Origin: Paracentrotus lividus
Taxonomy: Eukaryota; Echinodermata; Echinoidea; Camarodonta; Echinidae
Length of the DNA stretch: 64,000 nt
Assembly: GCA_940671915.1 (NCBI GenBank)
Contig: CALNVZ010003434.1
Span: forward strand, 28,874,704 to 28,938,703
Direction of reading: 5' to 3'
Part shown: in pieces, positions 53,900 through 64,000 of the stretch
Layout: the number at the start of each line of letters is the position of its first letter
Position numbering within the stretch: the stretch's first letter is position 1
Made by a program: the position numbers and the translations under genes
The notes under the pieces: model-generated
The model's input: only the letters and a program-made list of their open reading frames with translations
Told to the model about the DNA's origin: nothing
Databases searched by the model: none

Positions 53900-54066
53900 T
53901 TATTTTGCTCTTTTCTCAGCAAATATGCAATTTTCTGTAAATTCTTTTGGTGTGTAGTATTTATTTCCTATGCTTGAGATTCTTATTTTGCTTTTTTTTC
54001 AGCAAATACGCAATTTTCTGTAAATTCTTTTGGTGTGTAGTATTTATTTCCTATGCTTGAGATTCT
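53900..54066 (+). repeat. Two-copy ~83-bp direct tandem duplication
   Basis: GCAATTTTCTGTAAATTCTT and TATTTATTTCCTATGCTTGA occur twice in the same order with almost no change, so it is recent. Confidence 0.95.
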
Positions 54067-54683
54067 GGTATGAACAAGAATGTTTTGATTTATTTCATCA
54101 TGACTACTACTCTAGATTATCTTTAAATTTTCCTCTGAATGGAGATCTTTATTTACAACCGGAAATTTGAACCATGAGCGCAATCTTTGTTTTTTCTTTA
54201 TATCTATGTTTTGTAAAAATTTGCATTTTGTATCATGATTGATGTTCCTGTTTCAATTTTGGATTTGACCATGAATGCCCTATGTCGTTCTGGCTCTCTG
54301 CACATAAAGTCCGGCCTTGTTGTCTCTTGAGACTTTTCAACCATTATCGTCTATGGCCATGACTTCTATGTGAGGTCATGACGAGTAATTTGCTGATTAT
54401 TGAATTAATTAAAGGTGCTAGAGGTTAAATGCAGTTTAATGAGTCATTGTGTCAGTCTAAGGTACAGATCTCTCGTTGATGAATGACCTGTCAAGACCAT
54501 TTAGGATATAGGCTTATGTATGGTTCAAGCTCGATACACTCATATTGGACTTGCATGACATTGTTCTTTTCAATTTTTGTGAAACACAGAAAACACAAAC
54601 ATCAAAATACATACATGTATCAAAATACCATAGTTTGAAACTACATGGTTAGGTAGAGGAAACAGAACTTTGGACAGATAACT

Positions 54684-54907
54684 TACTGTATTCGCGCGAT
54701 TAAATTTTCGCGCTGAGTGGCCTCAAAGAATGTTCACAGGTTCTAGAATTTGCACAGCATTTGAACACGCAATTGATGGCACCCAATACATGCATTAAAA
54801 AGCATGCTCATATATTCGCGTGTTACTTTTTAAAGTCGCGCCTGCTGATCTTTTTGCGCAAATTCCGCAAAAATTAATGTACCGCGAATATTTCCATGAT
54901 TAGAGTA
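54684..54907. mobile_element. TACTGTAAT MITE family, copy 2 (reversed)
   Basis: Begins TACTGTATTCGCGCGATTAA and ends GTACCGCGAATATTTCCATG then TTAGAGTA. Confidence 0.75.
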
Positions 54908-56486
54908 TTTTGATATTAGACATTATTCTTTTCAAATGCCATCATTGCCAAAACCAGCCTATTTCTTTAAATATGATTCAAGCTCGATGAACTTTTGGAC
55001 TTGTTTGAAATTAAATTTTGTAATTTTCAATAGATAAGTATAAATGCTGAAAACAGTCAAATATCAAAAACAAATACAGCCAAACTTACTGAAGTTGAAC
55101 GCGCATTTGAATAATTCCCTTAAAGTTGAAGGTCTTTTGAAGTCATCTGCTCTTTGCATTCTATTATTTTTTGACAATTTATGATTCAATTAAATCTAAG
55201 CTAATTCTTCAGTCCCGAAAAATTTAACGTTGGAAAAGTTGATATTAAATTAAATTGTACAGTAAACTACTTCACACAATAAAGAAACGAAATACAAGTG
55301 GATAGATCACCATGGGATAATTTGACAATCCAAGCATTACGTTTTCTCTTGGAAAGTCATCATCTCCAACCCTCCTCACCGACCAAAGGCCATGAGTTTC
55401 CTTTATTGAGGATAAGGTTCATGACAAGCAATTTGCTAATCATTGAATTAATTAAAAGGTGCTAGAAGGTAAATATGATTTAATGAGTCATTTTATTAGT
55501 CTGGAGGTAGAGGTTGCTCTTTGATGACCTGTCACGTCCATTTAGGATAATTTCTTAAAGATATAAGTTCAAGCTTGATACATTTGCATGAACTTGATTG
55601 AACTTGAATTTTATACTTCAATGAATTTATTGGAAGAATAACCACAGTAAACTCTATACATTCAATCAACCATTAAAATCAAGAAAGACAACTTGAAAAA
55701 ACAAACCTTTAGCACAATAAGAAGAAAAACATACTTGTAATACATTAGTACATGTACATGTACGTAAAGAAAGAAAGTGCATCAATTATCATGAAGACTA
55801 TTCAAATAAGTGTGCTATTGTGAATTGAAAATAATCGCTAGTGGGTATTCATTTGTCTCGCAATCTACTATGGTGAACAAGGAAATTTGTGATCACTCTC
55901 GCAAAAAGTTCCTTGTTGACCATATTGCGAGATGAATGCATACCCTTTAGCAGCTGTAGCGAATAATTATCATGAAGTTGTGATATGATTTTGACAACCA
56001 TCATGTTTTGCAATCGATCTCCACCCCTCTTTTTAGAAGGCCATTGATCATTTCTGTTAAATTGGCAAATAATATGCTGGTCATCGAATGAAGGGTAGAT
56101 GTGTTAATGTGTCATGAATTTCAGACAAGTGTAAAGTCTGCACTTTGATCATCTAGATAAAACTTTCAGACTCATTTTCTGAACCGGAGACTGAGATTGT
56201 ATGAGTTGAAGTTCGTGCAAAGCTATTGTGCAATCCTGTCGTCTGATGCATTGGTCAGCATCAGACAAAAGGATCGCACATTACATGCAGCTATATGCAC
56301 AAACTTTAACTCCCACAAAATCAGTAATAAAATAGTGATGTGATTTCAGGCTTGTATTTGGGTTGATTTTTTTTTATTTTGTTCATCAAAACTTTGTGCA
56401 TAATGTTTATAATTCAGAATTTCAAAGTTTGATATGTCAAGGTTCAACCAAAGTTTGGAAATTTTTTTATAAGGGCCTAGATCATA
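54908..56486. other. No gene recognised
   Basis: Contains a diverged direct repeat: TTTGCTGATTATTGAATTAA and TTAATGAGTCATTGTGTCAG at about 54390-54455 recur in altered form at about 55430-55500 and 56070-56130, suggesting an old ~1-kb and ~0.6-kb tandem duplication. Confidence 0.5.
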
Positions 56487-59063
56487 TGGGCAATTCCACA
56501 GAAATCCGGACAAGGGTGCCAGAAATTCAAAATGATATTTGGTTAAAATAATTTTGATTTTCAAAAAATACATGAGTAGAAGTTTTAAGAATCAATAAAA
56601 TTTTTACCGATGGCGGCCATTTTCACCTTCTAAACAAATGCCGAAGTATTACAATAGATTTTTGGTATAGAAAAGGTATATTTACAAAAAAATCATTTTC
56701 ATTTTCCCAACTAAAACTTTTCTGTTCCAGATAATCTTTCACATGGATAAAGTTGTTTGAAAGACACTTTATCAAACTGTATTTCAAAAAATTTGGTTCA
56801 ATTGTGACTTTGGTAAAAAACTTGAGATTTAAATTACCCTCATTTGGGATGTAACGTCAGTTACCGAAAACATGAACTTGTTTATTTTTTTCCACAACGA
56901 AGAAAGTATCAACTATGCCAATTAAGATTTCTAATGTATGACTGCATCTCATTATTATCAATAGCAAAGCGAAGGATATTCAACATACAATCAAGTCAAA
57001 ATTGACAGCTGATTTGTGTAACGTCAGTTACCATGACCTAGTGTAACGTCAGTTACCATGATGCAATTATCGTTTCTTTAAAAAAAAATTACAATTTGGA
57101 CACCTGTATGTATCTGAAGTAATTACCATTGATTAAACTAATCATCTAGCGATAAAAAGACTGTATGTGTCAATGGTAACTGCTTCTTTTAATGATTTAA
57201 GAGTTAGGAAAAGCCATGTTGTGTACATGTTCATGTAGACCTAAGCCCCTCCAAATCTACTTGAGATGTTCAGTAATTATCTCTTGATGTGATCAGGATC
57301 CATTGCTATATATTCTGTATTTGGAATATGAGCCAACAAGTTTAAATGTTATGATAAATGTAAATTTATACAGTTTTTGGTCGTATGCAAAAACTTCTCT
57401 CTGTATTTTTATAATACATACATGAAGATGAAAAAAGAAAAAAAAAAGTATGATCAAAGCTCCTACATGTATGTCTGTGCATCTGCTGAGATGTACGCGA
57501 TTTTTGATATAGAACAAAGCACAGAACAAACACTTTACTTTGACAGGCTTTCATTTTGATGCCAAAGACTAACAGCAATTTTCAACAAATTTCAATANNN
57601 NNNNNNNNNNNNNNNNNNNNNNNNNNNNNNNNNNNNNNNNNNNNNNNNNNNNNNNNNNNNNNNNNNNNNNNNNNNNNNNNNNNNNNNNNNNNNNNNNNNN
57701 NNNNNNNNNNNNNNNNNNNNNNNNNNNNNNNNNNNNNNNNNNNNNNNNNNNNNNNNNNNNNNNNNNNNNNNNNNNNNNNNNNNNNNNNNNNNNNNNNNNN
57801 NNNNNNNNNNNNNNNNNNNNNNNNNNNNNNNNNNNNNNNNNNNNNNNNNNNNNNNNNNNNNNNNNNNNNNNNNNNNNNNNNNNNNNNNNNNNNNNNNNNN
57901 NNNNNNNNNNNNNNNNNNNNNNNNNNNNNNNNNNNNNNNNNNNNNNNNNNNNNNNNNNNNNNNNNNNNNNNNNNNNNNNNNNNNNNNNNNNNNNNNNNNN
58001 NNNNNNNNNNNNNNNNNNNNNNNNNNNNNNNNNNNNNNNNNNNNNNNNNNNNNNNNNNNNNNNNNNNNNNNNNNNNNNNNNNGGTCTTTCAAATTAATAT
58101 ACTAAATAAGTTAGTGTAAAGCAAGGCGTTGTATAAAAAATTCCACCCAATCATCATTTCCATTGAAACGCCCAAGCAGAAACGTGTCGTAACTGACGTT
58201 ACGGAAAACGGACATGCAAAATCAGGGTGTTTGATCAATCTCAATATCTCATGTCCACGACGTGTTATAATGATAAGTCTTATATGACATTATTTCCTAG
58301 GTCTATATAAACAGATTTGCAAAATAAGAAGAGATTTTCATAATTTGTTTATGCTGGGGAAACTTTTGTGAAGACATGTCGGTAACTGACGTTACGTAAC
58401 TGACGTTACCCTTACATCTTCCATAGACTTTACACATGTAAAATCCAATTTTGATTCGGATCCAAATATTTGTTTTCCTGGTTTTGAGAATTATGTGTTT
58501 GATATGATTCATACCTATGTTCTAGGCAACAGATTGGCCAAATAAGAAGTAATGTAATCATTTTCCTATTATTTAGCTAAAACTTTATGTGATATGAGTT
58601 GTACACATAACATTTCCTATAGGGTTTGTACAGAATATTTTAACATTTTATTTCTACACTATTCATCACTTAAATATTGGAATATGTTAGTATTAAGATA
58701 TCAGAAACTCTAAAATAGTTTTTTGAATGATTAATAACACCGTAGATGTCCCACACATGTATTTTTGTGTAGTGCATGTGAATCTTGACAGAATTGGTTC
58801 ACTATCATTTGTTGATTCTAAATCCTCACAGCACACAACAGGTGAATTGTTATCAACCTTTTAAAAAACCTTTTAAACAGTTTCTTCGTCAATTCAAACT
58901 TAATGTATGAACAGTAATTTTCCATTTAACTCATTTTGTACAAAGTTAATGATCATAATAAAATGCTGAATTTCAAAACAGGTATTCTTATTTATGTAAC
59001 TACAACACAAAGAATGTAGAAAATTCTGGTCGTGCGTAACGTCAGTTACCGTGGAATTGCCCA
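56487..59063. mobile_element. GTAACTGACGTTAC element, copy 2, interrupted by a gap
   Basis: TGGGCAATTCCAC ends with TA flanks. The left part matches the reversed right part of copy 1, and the last ~85 bases match its reversed left end. However, 58083-58980 matches copy 1 in the forward direction. The motif occurs near 56851, 57017, 57043, 58190 and twice at 58381-58410. Confidence 0.8.
57598..58082. other. Assembly gap (485 N)
   Basis: Unknown bases inside the second GTAACTGACGTTAC element. Confidence 1.
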
Positions 59064-59580
59064 TATGTGCATTATTATGAAATAGGTTAAATCCTGATGC
59101 TCAATGCAAAAAGAAAATGTGGAAACCTGTATTTACGTTCACATGAACATGTAGGTTAACTGCCTTATGATCTAATTAAAAGCAGTGCCTCTATGATCTC
59201 ATTAAAAAGAGCCAAAAACACAGACCTGGGAAGGTTTTGTTGATCTCCTGCTTGGCTACTTTCAATCTTGATCACCGGGTAAATTATGGCTTAGATGATT
59301 GTTTACAATGTCCAAACTTCTTTGATAGATACAAAATGTAGCGTTGGTCACATTAACCTTTTGCATTGATCTCCTTTAAGGGAGCTAATTAATTAATACA
59401 TGAAGTAGCTCTCAAAATGACAGGTCCAAAACTTTCAGTTACCTTGAGGTTTATCAAAGTTTGTTTAAGTTAACTCATGGTTAAAGTTTCATCTTGGGTT
59501 TTTTTAAATGAAATACGATGAAAAAAATTACTTTGCTTAGGGGGACATTTTTTTAAATACAGGACTATTGCATTTGTTTA

Positions 59581-60034
59581 AGTGCAGTAACATTGAAAGA
59601 TATTCAAATTGCAATTTATTGGATTTGGCTCATTTTGCCAACATGATTAGGTCAGTCTGGTATTCCTTCAAAATTGCAGTCTACTTGCTTGCTTTACTTT
59701 TGAGATATCTATGATTTTGAATTCAAATTTTCAAACCCATTCCAGGACGCGTTTAAAAACCCTGTGCATTTCAACGCACGTGGTTTTCACCACATTTCCT
59801 GTCGTGAATTCCCCTTGCCTACCGGGGTGCTAAGCTTGCAACAGAGCGGTATAAATTCATCATACGCAGCCGTATCTTTAACTTCGGTTGAAATTTCATT
59901 GTTTTAAGATAGTAAATGACTTGCATTTGATCTGAAACTTTCAGTAGTTTGTTTTTACAGTCAGAGCAATAGAATTTTATTCATTTTGATCTCTTTTGCA
60001 ATAATTGTTTTGGGATGTTACTAAATCCCTTTAT
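59581..60034 (-). mobile_element. TTAAAGGGA MITE family, copy 3 (reversed)
   Basis: Near the left, AGTAACATTGAAAGATATTC; right end GTTACTAAATCCCTTTA. It matches the reverse of 29194-29650 along most of its length. Confidence 0.8.
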
Positions 60035-60629
60035 AGAGACAAAAATGAGCAAACATTCCAAAATCCCTTAAAAAGTGAACTGTATAACTTTTTTCTAATT
60101 AGAAAAAAAAATTGTATAAATAAATGTAAATTAGCAATATATATAAATGAAACTATTTTTTATTGATAATTTGAGTGCTTTCAAGGGCACCACCTATGTT
60201 AATTTAAGTGCATTTCTGAACTCCTCAGACATTCAGCTTCCAGAAAATGTATGATTTTGTGGGGTTAATATAAATTTTGAAAAAGTTACAGCCACTTTCA
60301 TGGAAATGCTCAGGATTAGTACGAATTTTGAGTGTGTCACACAACATGGGCCCAACTTAAAACGTACGGCCATAAAGTGAAATCTGCAATATTGTTGAGG
60401 CATATCGATTAAGGTTCTATCGCAATCCCTGTTTATACATTGTGTATGCCACAACATATGGTTATAATACCAACAATATTGCAGTCTTTTGATATATCAC
60501 GAAAATATTTTTTTTTTTAGGGGGGGGGATGAAATAATTAATATCCGCAAAAAAAAAAAAAAATGTGGATGTTTTTAGCACTGGGTTCTTAATTCTGTTT
60601 AGAATGTGTCCAGACTTTCAATATGAATA

Positions 60630-61075
60630 GGCGCTGCTGCACTAGCTCGAGCTATTTTAAATAGCGCGCTATTTGTGACCTGATGAACTAGCCCGATCAA
60701 AGGTGAGCTGGCTTTGCTGTCAAATAGCTCGTTAATTTATTTGGCTGAAATCCCAACCCGAGTTATCCTAAGTTTGTTTTTTTTAACTCGAGCTGGTTTA
60801 CGGTTTAGGTACGAAATAGCGCGCTATTTTGCGCGGTCCTGCACTAGCTCGAGATAAATACGAAATTGTGCACCTGTGCGTGTATACGCTATCGGTAGTT
60901 ACCAGTTGCGCAATACACATCGGGCTTCTTTGTTCAAGGTCAGGTCAGATCGTAAATGCGAAATTTTAAAATAGCTTGAGCTAATGCAGGACCTGTTTTC
61001 TTTTTTTTCTTCAAGTTTTTCCCGATCTACCAATTAGCGCGCTATTTTTTAAGCTCGAGCTAATGCAGCAGCGCC
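60630..61075. mobile_element. MITE with GGCGCTGCTGCA ends, TA target
   Basis: Ends GGCGCTGCTGCACTAGCTCG and CGAGCTAATGCAGCAGCGCC with TA on both sides. Internal AGCGCGCTATTT palindromes occur several times. Confidence 0.8.
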
Positions 61076-61407
61076 TAGTGATATCAGATGTGAATACTCT
61101 TTTTATTGATTTTATTAATACCTTGATGTAACATCTCATCACATAAAAACCTGAGCTCTATTCATAAATTTTTAGTGCAGTACATGTACCTTGGAATTTT
61201 AATGTACATATATTCATTCTTTTCGGCACATCAATGTAGCTTGTCATTGTGTAAGACATGCATTAAATTTGACCTCATTAAAATAATATGATCTAGAAAT
61301 GAAACAAATGAGTATCAAATGGGCATTAAAATGATGGTACTGCTCAAAACTAGGTTTTTGTATTATTGATGATTTATCTTCTTCTTTTTTTCTTCTTTCT
61401 TTTTTTT

Positions 61408-61904
61408 TTAAAGGGGAAGTTCACCCTGGAATTTTATTGGTCTTAAAAAATGAAGAAAAATAATAAAAAAATATTAGTGAAAGTTTGAAGAAAATCGACC
61501 AAAAAATAGCGAAGTTATGAATATTTGAAGTTTTGGTTGTGTGACGTCATGTGCGAGCAGCTCTCCCATTGGTTGTGTATGTAAATTCCATAAATTTGTC
61601 TTTTTGTCATGGTTCTTGATAAAGGAATGGGTCAATTTGATATAGTCATGTATATGAACAATGATTTATCGCCCGCATAGGTGACATAATTAATTTCTTT
61701 TGAAAAAAAATGACATTTTATGGAATTTACACTACATAACACATAGGAGATCTGCTCGCATGTGACGTCACAGAATCAAAACTTTGAATATTCATAACTT
61801 CATAATTTTTTGGTCGATTTTCTTCAAACCTTCACTCATATTTTTCTTTTATTTTTCTTCATTTTTTAAGACCAATAAAATTCCAGGGTGAACTTCCCCT
61901 TTAA
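61408..61904. mobile_element. Long-armed MITE, TTAAAGGGGAAGTTCACCC
   Basis: Arms of about 170 bases, nearly symmetric throughout, each with a TGTGACGTCA site and CGAAGTTATGAATATT forms. No coding frame was found. Confidence 0.85.
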
Positions 61905-62185
61905 GCTGTGGCAATAGATACTAGACTAAACCATGCGGGACCTATATGGGGAAAGTGGATTTTTGTTGTTGTTGTTTTGTTTGTTTAATTTTCAGGGCTG
62001 TATATGATTTTGAACAGAATTCATGCTGATCTACAAGTACAAATAATGTCAGGCCTTAAATTTTGTCAGTTTTCGGGCAAGGCTATTTTTTCATAGCACA
62101 CTTTTTTAAGCACAGTACAAATGCAAGTTTCTAGAAAGGGCACCAAAATTTCCAAGGCCAAACAAGGAATTTTGGAAGGTATAGG

Positions 62186-62553
62186 GTGGTATCTCACTTT
62201 GCAGAGACATCTCCGGATAAAAAGTATTAGAGATGTCTCCGAGACATCTCCGCGAAGTCTCCGCGACATTTTTCAAAAACTGTGATAAAGCAGTTTCAGA
62301 GAACCATCTTAAAGTAGTTTTCGCGACTCATGAAACGACTCCAAGACGTCTCCGCTATAAATTTTTGAAACTTGTCGCGGAGACGTCTCCACAACGTTTC
62401 ATGAGTCGCGGAAACTACTTTGAGACGGTTCTTTGAAACTGCTTTGTCAGAGTTTTGGAAAATTGTCGAGGATACGTCGCGAAGACATCTCGGAGACGTC
62501 TCTTATACTTTTTATCCGTCGCTGAGATGTCTCCGCGAAGTGAGATATCAACC
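62186..62553. mobile_element. GGTATCTCAC palindromic family, copy 2
   Basis: GGTGGTATCTCAC on the left and GTGAGATATCAACC on the right. The interior is dense in GGAGACGTCTCC palindromes. Confidence 0.8.
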
Positions 62554-62656
62554 TTAGCCCAGTGAAATTATCTATTTTGCAAATTTAGCCTTTGGTTCAA
62601 CACTGAAATTCTTTGATAAGATTTTCCATCAATGACAGGAAAGGGATAAAGGTAGA

Positions 62657-63112
62657 CAGTGGTGGATCCACGCAGGGCGCAGGCAACACACCCCCTATAT
62701 GATTTGAAAACCACTCATTGACTGTACATATTGTACTTATTGCAGAGTGGGTAGATGGAGAGAGTGGTGACAACGGAAGTCGTCTCTGATTGGTCAATTT
62801 TTTCATGGGGCTCGAAATGAAACTATTTTGCAACCAGTTGATGCCCTCAATACATTTGTAGCTGATTCAGTGCCAATGGAACTTTTTTGCAACCAGCTTA
62901 TGTGTTTTAATCATACGCGGCCAGGATGCGCGGATAGGATGCATCTTAACATAATTGCACAATGATCAAAAAAAGTTCCTTTCAGCTCCCCAGTTTGACC
63001 TTTGACTGCGCGCACCTACTTTTGGGTACGCGTGTCGTCACTCTCTCTATCTACCCACTCTGCCTTATTAGGCCTGGCGCCCCCTCCATTTTCAAATCCT
63101 GGATCCGCCACT
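62657..63112. mobile_element. Palindromic element with AGTGGYGGATCC ends
   Basis: CAGTGGTGGATCCA and TGGATCCGCCACTTG at the ends. GCAGAGTGGGTAGATGGAGA inside is repeated in inverse at about 63040-63063. Confidence 0.7.
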
Positions 63113-63118
63113 TGGTAG

Positions 63119-63247
63119 AGGACAAATGTCCCTTTGGAACCATTTGATGAGGCAGGTGTTTGCTTCCCCCATGAGACTAGTAGTGACAGTATTGATGTTG
63201 ACACCTTGCCTGTCATTGCAGTTAGTGATATAGAAAGTGATGGATGA
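63119..63247 (+). CDS. Possible C-terminal coding exon or fragment
   Basis: A 42-codon frame after an acceptor-like ttggtag, including TNVPLEPFDEAGVCFP and ending TLPVIAVSDIESDG-stop. The acidic Ser/Asp-rich end with a VIAV core resembles a SUMO-interacting motif. No family was recognised. It directly follows a palindromic element, so it could instead be transposon-derived. Confidence 0.22.
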   Translation, partial: RTNVPLEPFDEAGVCFPHETSSDSIDVDTLPVIAVSDIESDG

Positions 63248-63381
63248 CTCAGAGAAGGGGCATACAACACCTGAAGCTTGTTAGAGACATGCTTCATGGA
63301 CATGCCAATACCTTTAGTTGCACTCAACTAAAAGCAGATCTTGAACTTTGAGGTTCAATTCACAATGGACCTTTACTCTGA

Positions 63382-63590
63382 TACTGTAATTGTGGAAATA
63401 TTCGCGGTACATTACGGATTTTGTGCAAAGATCGTAAGGCGCGAATTTAAAAACACAGGAATGAGCATGCTTTGAATGGGTTAACTTGCATTCGTACGTA
63501 AATGCAGCGCGAATTTAAGAACCCGCAAATATGTTTTGAGGCCTCTAAGCGCAAAAAATTAATCACGCGAAAATAACAGCGAATACAGTA
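63382..63590. mobile_element. TACTGTAAT MITE family, copy 3
   Basis: TACTGTAATTGTGGAAATAT then CGCGGTAC on the left; CGCGAAAATAACAGCGAATA then CAGTA on the right. Confidence 0.8.
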
Positions 63591-63690
63591 GTTGTTTAAA
63601 ATCTCTTACACCGAAATGGTGGTAGTTGTCCACTAAGGGAAAATGTTATTGAAAAACATTGATACGTTTTCCTAAAAAATGTTCACTATT

Positions 63691-63948
63691 GGTGGTATCT
63701 CACTGGCCATGAGACAGATTTGGGACTACTTTGAGATGGGTTTGAGACTGTTTTAAAACTTGTCGCGAAGACATCTCAGACAAAAAAAAAGTATTGGAGA
63801 CGTCTCCGCGACAGGAAAAAAAAGTATCAGAGACGTCTTCATTCTGGAAAGGTATCGGAGATGTCTCTGTGACAGAAAAAAAGTATCGGAGACGTCTCTG
63901 GGTGTCCAAGTCGCAGGGACATCTCCACGAAGTAGTAAGATACCACCA
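63691..63948. mobile_element. GGTATCTCAC palindromic family, copy 3
   Basis: GGTGGTATCTCACT and AGTAAGATACCACC ends. The interior repeats TATCGGAGACGTCTC units. Confidence 0.8.
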
Positions 63949-64000
63949 TAAGTTATCCAGATTTTTTTTCTGTTTTTAAGGTCTTACAGTTTAGGTCTGA

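Larger units (their letters stand above)
52556..54285. repeat. Scattered remnants related to 34412-34911
   Basis: AACATGAATTATGATACA at about 52590, AAGGTCGTAGAATTGAAGCTG at about 53514 and TTTTGTATCATGATTGATGTT at about 54226 match parts of that element in order, with other DNA between. Confidence 0.45.

Overview
This window is nuclear DNA from an animal, most probably a sea urchin or a close echinoderm relative. Its genes are spread over small GT-AG exons in an AT-rich background. It carries a foldback element built like the TU elements described from sea urchins (inverted arms of 15-bp tandem repeats, probable 8-bp target duplication). It is also crowded with short palindromic DNA elements and tRNA-derived SINEs. 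No bacterial genes, CRISPR arrays or retroviral elements were seen. One assembly gap (Ns) lies at 57598-58082.

Region 1 (about 0-20.8 kb, minus strand) holds the 5' two thirds of HFM1/MER3, the meiotic crossover DNA helicase. Sixteen coding exons were placed from splice sites, reading phase and similarity to the vertebrate protein. They run from the N-terminal tail through Walker A, DEVH, SAT and QxxGRAGRP to the start of the winged-helix part. The rest of the gene lies beyond the left edge, and the first coding exon was not found. Its introns hold a TU element, several MITEs, a ~145-bp minisatellite and a decayed copy of one of its own exons.

Region 2 (about 22-30.5 kb, plus strand) holds the 5' end of RAD54B, a Swi2/Snf2 recombination motor. 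Exons 1-4 encode the N-terminal regulatory part. Exon 4 is present twice, about 600 bp apart. HFM1 and RAD54B are thus divergent neighbours that both act in homologous recombination. The RAD54B motor exons are not visible in the window.

Region 3 (37.3-38.5 kb, minus strand) is a rhodopsin-family GPCR, coding-intronless apart from a possible 5' UTR intron. It is closest in appearance to the melatonin-receptor-like group. If RAD54B continues to the right, this receptor is nested in one of its introns.

Region 4 (about 28-64 kb) is mainly mobile-element debris. Several elements are architecturally unusual. Two have different inverted ends but the same kind of internal minisatellite. One 2.1-kb family carries the motif GTAACTGACGTTAC many times; one copy is nested in another element and the other has an apparently inverted interior. 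Others have arms made of short tandem repeats, and several multi-copy MITE families are present. Two weak coding candidates (40.4-40.8 kb minus, 63.1-63.2 kb plus) are listed with low confidence.
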